From positions 1 to 64,000 of the forward strand of contig JADZEI010000001.1 in NCBI GenBank assembly GCA_020850615.1: a stretch of DNA of 64,000 bases, given 5' to 3'. This stretch comes from Dehalococcoidia bacterium (GTDB taxonomy: Bacteria; Chloroflexota; Dehalococcoidia; Tepidiformales; Tepidiformaceae). Position 1 is the first letter of the stretch, and every line of letters starts with the position of its first letter. Position numbers and translations under genes: made by a program. This document shows, one piece after another, positions 1 to 9,544 of the stretch. The notes below the pieces were generated by a model. It ran no database searches. It saw only the letters and a list, made by a program, of their open reading frames with translations, and was not told the origin of the DNA.

Positions 1-127
1 CGGCCTCGCCCTTGAGCGCCAGCACCTTCGTGATCGCTGCCGTCAACGTCGTCTTGCCGTGGTCCACGTGACCAATCGTCCCGACGTTTACGTGCGGCTT
101 CGTCCGCTCGAACTTTGCCTTCGCCAT
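1..127 (-). CDS. tuf: Elongation factor Tu, N-terminal fragment (runs off left edge)
   Basis: The first ~42 residues of EF-Tu, the GTPase that carries aminoacyl-tRNA to the ribosome. The reading starts [20 protein letters not shown] and continues into the G1 P-loop DHGKTT, which is diagnostic. The ATG is on the minus strand at 125-127. The gene lies 31 bp downstream of fusA on the same strand, the classical last position of the str operon (rpsL-rpsG-fusA-tuf), so it is probably co-transcribed. The rest of the gene is outside the window. Confidence 0.97.
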   Translation of the reverse strand, partial: MAKAKFERTKPHVNVGTIGHVDHGKTTLTAAITKVLALKGEA

Positions 128-158
128 CGCTGCAACCTCCCTGAGGATTCCTGTGGTG

Positions 159-2237
159 TTAGCTCACGCCTGCCTGCTTGGTCAGCGAGGCGGCAATGTT
201 CCTGGGCACTTCTTCGTAGTGGTCGAACTCCATGCTGTAGCTCGCCCGGCCCTGGGTGAGCGAACGGAGATCGGTGCTGTAGCCGAAGGTTTCGGCGAGC
301 GGGACGTTGGCGTGGACGATCTGCGTCTTGCCCATCGACTCGCTGCCAAGGATGATCCCGCGCCGGGAGTTGATGTCGCCCACGACGGAGCCGAAGTAGT
401 CCTCCGGCGCGCGGACCTCGACCTTCATGATCGGCTCGAGGATGACGATGCCGGCCTTCTTGGCCGCTTCCTTCACGCCGATCGAGCCAGCGTTCTTGAA
501 CGCCATTTCGGACGAGTCGACCGGGTGGGTCGAGCCATCGATGAGCGTGACCTTGACATCGAGCACCGGATAGCCGGCGAGGAGGCCGCCCGCGAGGGCT
601 TCCTTCGCGCCCTGCTGGACGGGGTTGATGTATTCCTTCGGGACCGAGCCACCGACGACCTTGTTCTCGAAGACGAAGCCCTGGCCCCGCTCGAGCGGCT
701 CGATTTCGAGCTCGACGACACCGTACTGGCCGCGGCCGCCGGACTGGCGGACGAAGCGGCCCTCGGCGCGCGCCTTCTGGGTGATCGCTTCGCGGTAGCT
801 CACCTGCGGACGGCCGACATTCGCCGCGACCTTATGCTCGCGAAGCATGCGGTCGACGATGACTTCCAGGTGGAGCTCGCCCATGCCGGAGATGAGGGTC
901 TGGCCGCTCTCTTCATCGAAGGTCCAGTGGAAGGTCGGATCTTCCTCGGCGAGCTTCATGAGCGCGTCGCCCATCTTGTCCTGGTCTTCCTTGCTCTTCG
1001 GTTCGAGAGCGACGCGGATGACCGGCTCAGGGAACTGGATGTTCTCGAGGACGACCGGGTGGTCCTGGGCGCAGAGGGTGTCGCCGGTGAAGGTCTTCTT
1101 CAGGCCGACCGCGGCGGCGATACCGCCGGCGTAGACCGCGTCGACCTCTTCGCGCTGGTTGGCGTGCATCCGGAGGACGCGGCCGATGCGCTCGCGCTCG
1201 CCCTTGGTCGAGTTGTAGATGTTCTCGCCGGTCTTGAGCACGCCGCTATAGACGCGGAAGTAGGCGAGGCGGCCGACGTAGGGGTCGGACACGATCTTGA
1301 AGGCGATGGCGGCCAGCGGCTCGTCATCGGCGGCGAGGCGGAGGACATCGCCGCCGTCCTTCGGGTCCACACCCTTGACGGGGGGGATGTCGACCGGGCT
1401 CGGGAGGAAGTCGACGACGGCGTCGAGCATCTTCTGGACGCCCTTGTTTTTGAGGGCGGAGCCGCAGAGGACGGGCGTGGCGAGGCTGGCGATCGTGGCG
1501 CGGCGAATGGCGGCGCGGAGCTCGTGCTCGCCGATCTCGTGACCTTCGATGTAGGAGATCATGATCTGGTCGTCCACGCCGCCGATCGACTCGATGAGGT
1601 GGTCGCGGGCGGCCTGGGCGGCGGCCTGGAGGTGGTCGGGGATGGGGAGCTGCTCGGGCTTGTCGCCCTTTTCGCCGCCGAAGCGCCACCAGACCATCTC
1701 GATCAGGTCGATCACGCCGTCAAACTCGGACTCGGCGCCGACCGGGATCTGGACGGGGACCGGATTGGCGCCGAGGCGTTCGACCATCATGTCGACCGTG
1801 CGCTGGAAGTCGGCGCCGGTGCGGTCCATCTTGTTGACGAAGCAGATACGCGGCACGGCGTAGCGGTCGGCCTGGCGCCAGACCGTCTCGGACTGGGGCT
1901 CGACGCCGGCGACGGCGTCGAAGACCACGACCCCACCGTCGAGGACGCGGAGGCTGCGCTCGACTTCAGCGGTGAAGTCGACGTGGCCGGGCGTGTCGAT
2001 GAGGTTGAGGTTGTGGTCGTTCCATTCGCAGGTGGTGGCGGCGGAGGTGATGGTGATGCCGCGCTCCCGCTCCTGCTCCATCCAGTCCATGGTGGCGGTG
2101 CCCTCGTGGGTCTCGCCGATCTTGTAGGTGACGCCGGTGTAAAAGAGGACACGTTCGGACACGGTCGTCTTGCCCGCGTCGATGTGGGCAATGATACCGA
2201 TGTTCCGGATGCGCTCGATTTCTACAGTGCGAGGCAT
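159..2237 (-). CDS. fusA: Elongation factor G
   Basis: A 692-residue translational GTPase that drives ribosomal translocation and, with RRF, recycling. The G domain shows the P-loop AHIDAGKTT (residues 17-25), switch II DTPGH (82-86) and NKMD (136-139), followed by the EF-G domains II-V to the C terminus. Length matches the family. The start [14 protein letters not shown] is the usual EF-G beginning. It sits 27 bp after rpsG and 31 bp before tuf, in the conserved str operon order. No internal frameshift or missing motif was seen. Confidence 0.98.
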   Translation of the reverse strand: MPRTVEIERIRNIGIIAHIDAGKTTVSERVLFYTGVTYKIGETHEGTATMDWMEQERERGITITSAATTCEWNDHNLNLIDTPGHVDFTAEVERSLRVLDGGVVVFDAVAGVEPQSETVWRQADRYAVPRICFVNKMDRTGADFQRTVDMMVERLGANPVPVQIPVGAESEFDGVIDLIEMVWWRFGGEKGDKPEQLPIPDHLQAAAQAARDHLIESIGGVDDQIMISYIEGHEIGEHELRAAIRRATIASLATPVLCGSALKNKGVQKMLDAVVDFLPSPVDIPPVKGVDPKDGGDVLRLAADDEPLAAIAFKIVSDPYVGRLAYFRVYSGVLKTGENIYNSTKGERERIGRVLRMHANQREEVDAVYAGGIAAAVGLKKTFTGDTLCAQDHPVVLENIQFPEPVIRVALEPKSKEDQDKMGDALMKLAEEDPTFHWTFDEESGQTLISGMGELHLEVIVDRMLREHKVAANVGRPQVSYREAITQKARAEGRFVRQSGGRGQYGVVELEIEPLERGQGFVFENKVVGGSVPKEYINPVQQGAKEALAGGLLAGYPVLDVKVTLIDGSTHPVDSSEMAFKNAGSIGVKEAAKKAGIVILEPIMKVEVRAPEDYFGSVVGDINSRRGIILGSESMGKTQIVHANVPLAETFGYSTDLRSLTQGRASYSMEFDHYEEVPRNIAASLTKQAGVS

Positions 2238-2264
2238 GGGTCTCCTGTAACGGTCTCCCGCCCG

Positions 2265-2735
2265 TTACCAGCGGTAATGGACGAAGGCGCGGTTGGCCTC
2301 CGCCATGCGATGCGTGTCGTCTTTGCGCTTGATGGCGGCGCCGGTGTTGTTGGCGGCGTCCAGCAGCTCGTTCGCGAGGCGCTCGGACATCGAGCGGCCG
2401 CCGCGGGAGCGGGCCGAGTTGAGGACCCAGCGCATCGACAGGGCGATGCGGCGGTCGGGGCGGATTTCGACCGGCACCTGGTAGGTGGCACCACCGACGC
2501 GGCGGGGCTTCACTTCGAGCACGGGCGTCGTGTTGCGGATGGCCTGCTGGAAGACATCCAGCGGGTCGCGGCCGGTCTGGGAGCCGATGCGGTCGAAGGC
2601 GCCGTAGACCACGCGCTCCGAGGTGGACTTCTTGCCCCGGGTCATCAGCTTGTTGATGAGGATCTGGACCAGCACGTTGTTGTAGCGCGGGTCGGGCGGG
2701 GTCGGCCGCCGTTCGGGGCGATTGCGTCGGGCCAT
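2265..2735 (-). CDS. rpsG: 30S ribosomal protein S7
   Basis: A 156-residue primary 16S rRNA-binding protein of the small-subunit head, near the E site. The N-terminal basic stretch, the [17 protein letters not shown] segment and the family signature [13 protein letters not shown] are all present, and the length is the family norm. The ATG at 2733-2735 is 38 bp downstream of rpsL and the stop is 27 bp before fusA, so it is the second gene of the str operon. In other bacteria S7 can repress its own operon by binding the rpsL-rpsG spacer. The 38-bp spacer here is too short for the E. coli type of structure, so that regulation cannot be assumed. Confidence 0.98.
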   Translation of the reverse strand: MARRNRPERRPTPPDPRYNNVLVQILINKLMTRGKKSTSERVVYGAFDRIGSQTGRDPLDVFQQAIRNTTPVLEVKPRRVGGATYQVPVEIRPDRRIALSMRWVLNSARSRGGRSMSERLANELLDAANNTGAAIKRKDDTHRMAEANRAFVHYRW

Positions 2736-2773
2736 AGCTCAGGTCTCCGGTGTGTTCGAACGAATGGGGGCGG

Positions 2774-3214
2774 CTACTTGCGGCGGCCGACCGGCTGGGC
2801 GTTCTTGCGGGTGCCGTACTTGGAGCGGCCCTGCTTGCGGTTGTTGACGCCGGTGGCGTCGAGGGCGCCGCGGACGATGTGGTAGCGGACACCCGGGAGG
2901 TCCTTCACGCGGCCACCGCGGACGAGGACGACGGAGTGTTCCTGGAGGCTGTGGCCCTCGCCCGGGATGTAGGCGGTGACTTCGATGCCGTTGACCAGGC
3001 GGACGCGGGCGACCTTCCGGAGGGCCGAGTTCGGCTTCTTCGGGGTCTGCGTGCGGACCTGCGTGCAGACGCCGCGCTTCTGCGGGTTGCCCTTGCCGAC
3101 GGCCTTGGTGAGGCGGCCGGTGTGGGAGTTGAAGCTGAACAGCAGCGCCGGAGCGCCGGACTTCTTCGCCTTGGGCGTGCGGCCCTTGCGGACCAGCTGA
3201 TTGATCGTTGGCAT
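2774..3214 (-). CDS. rpsL: 30S ribosomal protein S12
   Basis: A 146-residue decoding-centre protein, the classical site of streptomycin resistance mutations. The start is the ATG at 3212-3214 ([12 protein letters not shown]), preceded by GGGGGCAGGG, rather than an upstream in-frame ATG at 3364. The conserved [11 protein letters not shown] and [17 protein letters not shown] blocks are intact, so the streptomycin-site lysines look wild type. It is ~22 residues longer than the E. coli protein because of an extra segment ([14 protein letters not shown], roughly residues 26-42) between PAL and NPQKRGVC. As far as I recall, similar insertions occur in other Chloroflexota S12 proteins. First gene of the str operon. 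Confidence 0.97.
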   Translation of the reverse strand: MPTINQLVRKGRTPKAKKSGAPALLFSFNSHTGRLTKAVGKGNPQKRGVCTQVRTQTPKKPNSALRKVARVRLVNGIEVTAYIPGEGHSLQEHSVVLVRGGRVKDLPGVRYHIVRGALDATGVNNRKQGRSKYGTRKNAQPVGRRK

Positions 3215-3235
3215 CCCTGCCCCCTGTGGCCTTGG

Positions 3236-3275
3236 GCACGGGGTGTCCCCGTGCTGTGAGAAGGTTGGCAACCTT
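3236..3275 (-). promoter_or_regulatory. Two adjacent hairpins in the rpsL 5' leader
   Basis: On the transcribed minus strand the leader holds AAGGTT-GCC-AACCTT (3261-3275) followed by a perfect 8-bp stem with a 3-nt loop, GCACGGGG-ACA-CCCCGTGC (3236-3254). The second hairpin ends 21 nt before the rpsL start codon. No run of U follows either, so they are not ordinary intrinsic terminators. They may protect the mRNA or be a target for ribosomal-protein feedback. The function is inference; the stems are seen directly. Confidence 0.5.
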
Positions 3276-3424
3276 CGCTGAATTCTGGGCACGAAAACAG
3301 GCCGGAAAGCCTGTTCGTGAACAGCGCCCCTGCCACTCCTGTGGCCTGGGCCGTCTTCAAGCACTCAGCTTCGCGACCTGCCAAACGCTGAAAAAGCGGG
3401 CCAGTCAATAAGCGCCGAACAGTG

Positions 3425-3452
3425 AGGGTAGCATAGCCCGCAGTTGTGTCAA
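3425..3452 (-). promoter_or_regulatory. Sigma70-type promoter of the str operon
   Basis: On the minus strand a perfect -35 box TTGACA (3447-3452) is separated by 16 bp from the -10-like TACCCT (3425-3430). It lies ~210 bp upstream of rpsL, giving a leader of about 200 nt that contains the two hairpins. It is the best consensus -35 I found in the window, which suits a translation-factor operon. Confidence 0.7.
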
Positions 3453-3736
3453 CTTCGCGCGGGCGCCCCCGGTCCGGCGTGTTGTGTGCCTCGCACCATG
3501 CTATCGGAGGGACCGCGTACGCGCGAACCCGAATGGCCACCGATCCGTACCGGGTGGCGATCTGCGGCGCCCGCGGGGAGTATCCGTTACTCCTATCAGG
3601 CGGCCTCCTGACCAAAGGCAGCCAAGGCGACATTGTCCTCCCCGTCGCACTGGGGCCGGTTTCGGAGCCATCCGGGGCCGGCCCCAAACTGTTAAAAGGC
3701 GTAGAGGCGTACAGTGGCATGACGGGTGGTGGCTCG
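3453..3736. other. Intergenic stretch without a recognisable gene
   Basis: Together with the leader and promoter, the 522 bp between rpsL and the kinase gene contain only short open frames without family resemblance or credible ribosome-binding sites. No terminator with a clear U-tract was found after the kinase gene. I see nothing else here. Confidence 0.6.
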
Positions 3737-5272
3737 CTATCCGGGTTTGCTGACTCGTTGCCGGTACGCGGCCCGGGACGCCGGGTGCCATGTAAGAGCT
3801 ACACAGGCAATGAGCCAGACGCAAAAGGCCCCGACAAACACAAGCTCTCCCGACGACGGTGCGCCAAAGGGGACAAATAGTAGCATCGCCGCGAGACCAA
3901 TCCCGTGCATGACCGTGAGTGCAACCGCCGCCCAGCGTTTGCAGCGCCAGAGCCACCACAACGGAATACCTACGACGACACCTAACCACGCCGCGCTGTT
4001 CGTTGCCTCAGCAAGCGTTGTCTCGGCGCTCATGGCCGTGCTGAGCATGATTTGGGCCAGAAACAACAGCGACAGCAAGACGGCGAGCTTGATGCTGAGT
4101 GGCCGCACCAACTCCCTGCGACGCGAGGACGTTGGCTCCGACCAGGCCGATCGGTTGGAGAGCTGAGGCCGCGACCCACGGTAATCAGCCGCTGCTTCCG
4201 TATCCAAGCCGGTTCGCATAGCGACGTCGTGGGGCGGCGCGGTGAGACCTACGGCAAGAGGCTGGGGTTGGTGATCCGCCCGCCCACTCAAGCCTTGCAG
4301 CACGGTCGCCGCAGTTGCACTCCGAACCGCCGTCGGTGAAGTAGGTGAATCCATGGCGGGCCCACCTGGGACTGGCGGCGCCGTTTGGCGTGCCCTGCCA
4401 TGCGCCGAATGCTCGTGGACAGAAGGCGCGTTCCGAGCGATTGAAGGCGTTGGAACGAAGCCATCAACCGCCGCCTGCAGCGCGGTGGCAAACTCGCCAG
4501 CCGTCCGCCAACGCAGCGCTGGGTCTTTGACAAGAGCACGCGTCACCGCGGCGGCGACAGACTCGGGGAGTCCCGGGTGAAGCTCCGCCAGGCTAGGAGG
4601 TTCCTCCTCGACGTGCATCCTTAGAAGAGCAAGCGGGTTTGTGGCGACAAAGAGTGCCCGACCGGACAGCAACTGGAACGCCAGGACGCCTAGCGAGTAC
4701 ACGTCGGAAGCTGGCCCAACCTCACTTGTGCCTTTGGCCTGCTCGGGGCTCATGTGCGTTGGGGTACCGATGACTGCTGCGCCCGTCAGGGTGGCACCGG
4801 ACTCCAACAGAGTCGCAATCCCGAAATCCGAGAGGTGTGCTTCGTCGTACATGTCGAACAGCACGTTTTGCGGCTTCACGTCTCGGTGGACCACACCGGC
4901 GGCGTGCGCGGCATCGAGCCCCAATGCGACGCGGTTCACGATGCGGACAACTTCGACCCGGTCAAGGCATCCGCCGGTCAAGCGTTCGGCAAGCGAGCCT
5001 CCTCGCATGAACCGCATCACAAGGTAAGGCGTGCCATCCTGTTCGCCGACGTCGTAAACCGGGACTATGGCGCCGTGTTCGAGTCGGGCGATTGCACGGG
5101 CTTCGCGGTCGAATCGTGCCCTCAACGTAGGATCAGTCAGGGCGGCCGGCGGCACCAGTTTTATCGCCACCTCCCGGTCGAAGCGGGGGTCATGGGCGCG
5201 AAACACGACGCCCATCGCGCCGCGGCCGATCTCGCCGAGTAGTTCATACCGACCAAGCTTGCCGAGACTCAT
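3737..5272 (-). CDS. Membrane-anchored Ser/Thr protein kinase (Hanks type)
   Basis: A 511-residue eukaryote-like kinase that should phosphorylate Ser/Thr of unknown partners at the cytoplasmic face of the membrane. Starting from ATG 5270-5272 (MSLGKLGRYE), the glycine loop is GEIGRGAMG (13-21), the ATP lysine is in VAIKLV (K38), the catalytic loop is HRDVKPQN (129-136) and the Mg-binding DFG is at 149-151, so the catalytic core is complete. A Pro/Ser-rich linker follows (~275-390), then about four hydrophobic segments (~395-413, 428-443, 447-467, 476-495). The C terminus is therefore a multi-pass membrane domain rather than the single TM plus PASTA repeats of PknB-type kinases. An upstream in-frame ATG at 5308 is possible but lies before the kinase fold. 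It is monocistronic and divergent from the LLM gene at 5424. Confidence 0.9.
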   Translation of the reverse strand: MSLGKLGRYELLGEIGRGAMGVVFRAHDPRFDREVAIKLVPPAALTDPTLRARFDREARAIARLEHGAIVPVYDVGEQDGTPYLVMRFMRGGSLAERLTGGCLDRVEVVRIVNRVALGLDAAHAAGVVHRDVKPQNVLFDMYDEAHLSDFGIATLLESGATLTGAAVIGTPTHMSPEQAKGTSEVGPASDVYSLGVLAFQLLSGRALFVATNPLALLRMHVEEEPPSLAELHPGLPESVAAAVTRALVKDPALRWRTAGEFATALQAAVDGFVPTPSIARNAPSVHEHSAHGRARQTAPPVPGGPAMDSPTSPTAVRSATAATVLQGLSGRADHQPQPLAVGLTAPPHDVAMRTGLDTEAAADYRGSRPQLSNRSAWSEPTSSRRRELVRPLSIKLAVLLSLLFLAQIMLSTAMSAETTLAEATNSAAWLGVVVGIPLWWLWRCKRWAAVALTVMHGIGLAAMLLFVPFGAPSSGELVFVGAFCVWLIACVALTWHPASRAAYRQRVSKPG

Positions 5273-5364
5273 TTCACTGCCGCACCGGAGTTCGCGGCAG
5301 TCTACCATGACCGAAGTAGCGAACCACCAGATCCAACCCTTGCCCCTGCCCGGCGTGACTTCGC

Positions 5365-5393
5365 GTGACGGTGGCTGGCCGCGAACCTATAGT
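5365..5393 (+). promoter_or_regulatory. Candidate promoter of the LLM oxidoreductase gene
   Basis: GTGACG (5365-5370), a 17-bp spacer and TATAGT (5388-5393, five of six -10 matches) lie 30 bp before the ATG at 5424. A purine-rich ribosome-binding site (CCGGGAG) falls between the promoter and the start. Confidence 0.45.
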
Positions 5394-5423
5394 CGGGCGA
5401 CAACCTGAACCGGGAGCCGAACC

Positions 5424-6326
5424 ATGCCGATGCCTGCCCTTGCCCTGGCCGCGGTGGCCGGGCGCCGCAAGACGATCGTCGAGCTGGCGATGGAGATCGA
5501 GCGCCGCGGGTTCAGCGGCATCTACTGCGCGAGCTTCGGCGACTCGATGGGCCTCTGTCTTTCGATGGCGCACCTGACGCACACGATCCGGTTCGGGACG
5601 TCGATCCTCCCTATCTACTACCGCCATCCGTTCGACCTGGCGCAGGCGGCGTCGTACATCCACGAGATCAGCAACGGGCGGTTCTACCTGGGCCTTGGCG
5701 TGAGCCACGAACCGGCGAACACCCGGCTCGGCGTGAGCACGGGCAAGCCGCTGAGCGACATGCGCGATTACGTGGCGAAGCTGCGGGAGGCGGAGAAGGC
5801 GGTGGGGCCGCTGCCGCCGATCGTGCTCGCGACGCTGCGCCGGAAGATGGTGGACCTCGCGGTGGAGATCGCGGACGGCGCGGTCTGGGCGAACGCGTCG
5901 CGGTCGCACATGGGTGATTCGCTGGCCGGCGTGGCACAGGACCGGGTGGCGAACGGGTTCTTCATCGGCGACATGATCCCGACGGTCATCGACGACGACC
6001 GGGAGGCGGCGGCGGCGGTGAACCGGCGGACGCTGACCAGCTACCTGATGCTACCGAACTACCGAAACTACTGGAAGGAAGCCGGCTACGTCGAGGAGAT
6101 GGAGGCGGTCGAGGCTGCGCTGGCGGCGGGCGACCGCGAGAAGCTGCCGTCGCTGATGAGTGACCGCTGGCTGGCGGACTCGACGCTGTACGGCAGTGTC
6201 GCAGAGGTGCGCGAGGGGCTGGACAAGTGGTTCGCGGCCGGCGTGAGCACGCCCATCCTGGTGCCGTCGTCGACGAAAGGCGGGCAGCTGAAGGCGTTCG
6301 AGGAGATCCTCGCGGCCTTCGCATGA
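5424..6326 (+). CDS. LLM-class F420-/flavin-dependent oxidoreductase
   Basis: A 300-residue TIM-barrel enzyme of the luciferase-like monooxygenase superfamily, usually coenzyme F420-dependent in high-GC soil bacteria. Seen: the N-terminal barrel strand with IERRGFSGIY, the HLTHTIRFGTSILPIYYRHP segment and ISNGRFYLGLGVSHEP, which is typical of the family. The C-terminal part ends with the usual helix (AFEEILAAFA). The substrate cannot be told from sequence. It overlaps the following phosphatase gene by 4 bp (ATGA), so the two are translationally coupled. Confidence 0.88.
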   Translation: MPMPALALAAVAGRRKTIVELAMEIERRGFSGIYCASFGDSMGLCLSMAHLTHTIRFGTSILPIYYRHPFDLAQAASYIHEISNGRFYLGLGVSHEPANTRLGVSTGKPLSDMRDYVAKLREAEKAVGPLPPIVLATLRRKMVDLAVEIADGAVWANASRSHMGDSLAGVAQDRVANGFFIGDMIPTVIDDDREAAAAVNRRTLTSYLMLPNYRNYWKEAGYVEEMEAVEAALAAGDREKLPSLMSDRWLADSTLYGSVAEVREGLDKWFAAGVSTPILVPSSTKGGQLKAFEEILAAFA

Positions 6327-7096
6327 CGAGCCTGGATGACGAATTGCGCGTGGCAGTGGAGGCCGCACGGGAGGCTGGCGCTGAGGTCGAGCGGCTCAAG
6401 GGCGAGGGGCTCCGGTTCGGGCGCAAGCAGGGCTGGGAGCTGGTCACCGAGGCGGACCTACGGGCGGCGGAGCTGCTCCACGCCCGGCTAACGGCCGCCT
6501 TCCCGGATACGGGCTGGCTGAGCGAGGAGCACGTCGACACCGAGGACCGGCTGGCACACGAACGTGTCTGGGTGGTGGACCCGATCGACGGGACGCGCGA
6601 GTACCTGGAAGGCGTGCCGGAGTACGCCATCTCGGTCGGGCTGGTGGTCGGCGGGCGGCCGGCGCTGGGCGTGGTCTACAACCCGGCGAGCGGCGAGCTC
6701 TTCGCGGGAACGTGCCTCGACGCGGAGGAGCTGCCGGAGTCGCCGCTGCTGCCGCCGCGGATCGACCTGCTCGTGGGGCGGGGCGAGGCGATGTGGAACG
6801 ACCTGCCGCCGCTGCCGCGCGAGGCGGAGCCGCGGGGCGTGGGCAGCGTCGCCTACCGGCTCGCGCTCATCGCCGAGGGGCGGGGCGACATGGTGCTGAC
6901 CGGCTACGGGCGCGCGGAGTGGGATGTGGCGGCGGGCGTGGCGCTGTGCCGGGCCGCCGGACTCCGGGCGACGGGCGTGCTCGGCGACGAGCTGGCGTTC
7001 AACCAGCCGGAGCCGGACATCCGCGGGCTGCTGGTGGCGAAGCCGGGGCTGCACCGCCAGATGTCGGCGTTCCTGCAGCGCTACGCGGTGCGGTAG
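6323..7096 (+). CDS. Inositol monophosphatase family phosphatase (IMPase/CysQ type)
   Basis: A 257-residue Mg-dependent, Li-sensitive-type phosphatase. The start is the ATG at 6323, which overlaps the upstream stop (ATGA). Family motifs are WLSEEHVD (metal-binding Glu), WVVDPIDGTREY (the signature DPIDGT with metal-binding Asp residues) and, near the C terminus, GRAEWDVAAGVALCRAAG (the WDxAA motif). Substrates in the family include inositol-1-phosphate, 3'(2')-phosphoadenosine phosphates and fructose-1,6-bisphosphate. Nothing here decides between them. It is the second gene of a two-gene unit with the LLM oxidoreductase. Confidence 0.88.
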   Translation: MTSLDDELRVAVEAAREAGAEVERLKGEGLRFGRKQGWELVTEADLRAAELLHARLTAAFPDTGWLSEEHVDTEDRLAHERVWVVDPIDGTREYLEGVPEYAISVGLVVGGRPALGVVYNPASGELFAGTCLDAEELPESPLLPPRIDLLVGRGEAMWNDLPPLPREAEPRGVGSVAYRLALIAEGRGDMVLTGYGRAEWDVAAGVALCRAAGLRATGVLGDELAFNQPEPDIRGLLVAKPGLHRQMSAFLQRYAVR

Positions 7097-7123
7097 GGGC
7101 GGGCAGACACGTTCAGTGGCCGG

Positions 7124-8509
7124 TCAGCGCAGGTATTCCGAAGCGGCGAGCCCGGCCACGTTCCCCAGCCGCACCCAGGTCCAGCTGCGCCCGGAGTCAT
7201 CCGTCATCTGCTCGCCGAACGAGCGGAGGATGGTGCCATCGGCGTAGCAGGCGAGCGGAGGGGTGCCTGGCGCCTGGCGGACGTTGAGGCAGCTCCCGGT
7301 GCCGGTCACCTGGCGGAACGGCCCGAGGACAATCGACTGGAGCACCGGGTTCTCGTTGCCCGCCATGCCTTCGGTGAGCTGGTCGAACGGGTGGATGGTC
7401 GCGTGGTCGAGGTCGAAGATCACCGCTTCGTAGGCGCTGGTCCGTGATGTCGCACCGCAGCCGAGCGAGCCACAGTACGGCTCGCCGAGGTCGGCGTTGC
7501 CGTAAAGACGGCGTTCGGAGGTCACCGGCTGCGGGCCCGCGAGACCCTGGCCAACCAGACCCGCGATGGCGAGCCGCCGCTCGTAGGACCACTCGCCGGC
7601 CTGCTGCCCCTGGGGCAGGTACTGGCGGATGGTGGCACCGCTCGCGGTGTCAGCCACGGCGTACATGGCGCCGGACCAGGGCTCCCGGGCGGCGAGCTCG
7701 AAGCCCGTCCCGTTGCTACCACACGCCACCGGCACCTCGCCACCGTTCTCATTAAGCGTTTCGCCGGGCGGAACGCACCAGTGGAGGCCGGTGAATTCGA
7801 GCATCAGCGGCATGGCATCGGGAGCTGGCGCTTCGACGGATTCGCCCGACGGGTACCATCGGAACGAGCCCGGCGCCCCGTGGGTCCCATCCCAGAGGAG
7901 CACTTCGCCGCGATAGTCCACGGCCATGGGGAGGGCGGGCGTCGTGGGGTGGGCTTCGGCGGACCAGCTCACGCCGCCATCGCGTGAGTGGAGCAGCACG
8001 GCCTTCGCATCGGCCGACCACGTGTCGCCGTAGCAGTCGCCGGCCTGGCAGACGAGGGCCCAGAGCTGGCCGGCCATCCAATCCGCGGCGAGCCGGTGGA
8101 GCCTTCCCGGGTAGCGGGCCGCATACGAGTCCAGGGGCTCGCGATGCAGGCGACCATCGGCGTCCAGGTAGGCCCGCCAGGGGACGCCAGCCTCCATCGT
8201 CTCGCAGCCCGTGCAGTTCACCATGTAGTAAACGATGGTGTCGTAGCCGACCAGGGCGTGCATGCCGACTTCGAGTGCCCGCACCGCCGGGGCGGTAGCC
8301 GAAGGCGCCGGCGTCGCGGTAGCGGCCGGGGAGGCGGGCGCCGACGGCGTGACGGCTGGCGAGCTCGTGGGTGAGGGCGAGGTTTCGGCCACACTCGCTG
8401 ACGGTGCCGGAGTGGGCGCGCTTCCGCCCTTCGAGCCGCCACCGCAGGCGACGATGAGCACGAGAATCGCGGCGACGCCGAGGATGAGGCCCAGGTTCCG
8501 CACGAGCAT
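7124..8509 (-). CDS. Secreted lipoprotein with C-terminal SH3-like domain, function unknown
   Basis: A 461-residue protein with a lipoprotein signal (hydrophobic residues ~6-20, lipobox LIVAC, then GGGSKGG) followed by a Ser/Thr/Pro/Ala-rich linker of ~50 residues. The middle part has phrases like SRDGGVSWS and DTWSADAKAVLLHSRDGG, reminiscent of BNR/sortilin-type beta-propeller repeats. The last ~60 residues (CLNVRQAPG...WVRLGNVAGLAASEYLR) look like a bacterial SH3 domain, often a cell-wall or protein-binding module. It should sit on the outer face of the cytoplasmic membrane. It stands alone between two plus-strand genes, and the function is not recognisable. Confidence 0.75.
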   Translation of the reverse strand: MLVRNLGLILGVAAILVLIVACGGGSKGGSAPTPAPSASVAETSPSPTSSPAVTPSAPASPAATATPAPSATAPAVRALEVGMHALVGYDTIVYYMVNCTGCETMEAGVPWRAYLDADGRLHREPLDSYAARYPGRLHRLAADWMAGQLWALVCQAGDCYGDTWSADAKAVLLHSRDGGVSWSAEAHPTTPALPMAVDYRGEVLLWDGTHGAPGSFRWYPSGESVEAPAPDAMPLMLEFTGLHWCVPPGETLNENGGEVPVACGSNGTGFELAAREPWSGAMYAVADTASGATIRQYLPQGQQAGEWSYERRLAIAGLVGQGLAGPQPVTSERRLYGNADLGEPYCGSLGCGATSRTSAYEAVIFDLDHATIHPFDQLTEGMAGNENPVLQSIVLGPFRQVTGTGSCLNVRQAPGTPPLACYADGTILRSFGEQMTDDSGRSWTWVRLGNVAGLAASEYLR

Positions 8510-8607
8510 GCCTCCATGGTGTACAACGCAGGACCCGGCGCGAAAGTTGCCAGCACGCCTGCGGGCGGCGTTCCGGGTAAGCTGGCGCGGGGCGGCGAGG
8601 AGGCGTC

Positions 8608-9531
8608 ATGAGTGTCCGCGTTGGGCTGGGGATAGCAGGGTTCCCGTATTCGTCGGTGGCCGCGCTCGGCGAATGGATCGACCTGTGCGAGGCGAGCGTG
8701 GTCGATTCGATCTGGATCAGCGACCGGCTGGTGGGTGGGACGCCGACGCTGGAGCCGATGGCCGGGATGGCGTGGATCGCCGGGCGGACACGGCGGCTGA
8801 AGTTCGGAATGAACGCGATCGTGCTGCCTTTCCGCGACCCGCTGGTCATCGCGAAGGAGTGCGCGACCCTGGACTTCCTCAGCGGCGGGCGGCTGCTGCC
8901 CGCGTTCGGGGTCGGCGGCGATGTCGCACCGGAGTTCCGGGCGACCGGCCGCGACCCGCGCGGGCGGGGCGCCAGGTCCGACGAGATGCTCGAGATCATG
9001 ACGCGGCTCTGGGCGGGCGAGACGGTGACGTTCGCGGGCAAGCACTTCCAGTACACCGACGCGCGGATTTCGCCGCTGCCCGTGCAGGCGCCGCTGCCCT
9101 GCTGGATCGGCGGGAGCTCGGACGCGGCGATCCGGCGGACGGCGACGCTGGGGACGGGCTGGCTCGCGGGGCTGCAGTCGCCGGCGCAGGTGGCGCCCGT
9201 GGTGGCGAAGATCCGGGCGGCGACGGCGGAAGCGGGCCGCACGATCGACGCCGACCACTACGGCGCCGGGTTCTCGTTCCGGTTCGGGAGCTGGGATGAC
9301 CCGATCGTCGAGCGAAGCCTGGCGGCGTACGCGCGGCTGGGGCCGGACGTCGACGCGCGCGCCGTGTTCGCGGTCGGCGGCGCGGCCGAGATCATCGCGA
9401 AGGCGCGCGAGTACCTGGGGGCGGGCGTGTCGAAGTTCGTGCTGCGGCCGATCGGCGGCGACGACGCGGAGATCATGGACCAGACGCGGCGGCTGATCGA
9501 CGAGGTGCTGCCGGTGGTGCACGCCTGGTAG
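8608..9531 (+). CDS. LLM-class F420-dependent oxidoreductase
   Basis: A 307-residue luciferase-like barrel protein, paralogous to the one at 5424 but of a different subfamily. Seen: the start MSVRVGLGIAGFPYSS, the VVDSIWISDRL strand, TRRLKFGMNAIVLPFRDP, TLDFLSGGRLLPAFGVGGD and the GGSSDAAIRRTATLGTGWLAG segment. All are typical of F420-dependent LLM enzymes. The ATG is preceded by GGCGAGGAGG. It is alone on its strand and the substrate is unknown. Confidence 0.88.
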   Translation: MSVRVGLGIAGFPYSSVAALGEWIDLCEASVVDSIWISDRLVGGTPTLEPMAGMAWIAGRTRRLKFGMNAIVLPFRDPLVIAKECATLDFLSGGRLLPAFGVGGDVAPEFRATGRDPRGRGARSDEMLEIMTRLWAGETVTFAGKHFQYTDARISPLPVQAPLPCWIGGSSDAAIRRTATLGTGWLAGLQSPAQVAPVVAKIRAATAEAGRTIDADHYGAGFSFRFGSWDDPIVERSLAAYARLGPDVDARAVFAVGGAAEIIAKAREYLGAGVSKFVLRPIGGDDAEIMDQTRRLIDEVLPVVHAW

Positions 9532-9544
9532 GCGCGCGGAGGGG

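Noticed and set aside
153-2885. 910-codon plus-strand open frame opposite fusA/rpsG
   Set aside because: Antisense shadow; fusA and rpsG on the other strand are unmistakable.
3446-3880. 144-codon frame between rpsL and the kinase
   Set aside because: It lies partly across the str promoter and the kinase 3' end, lacks a ribosome-binding site and resembles nothing.
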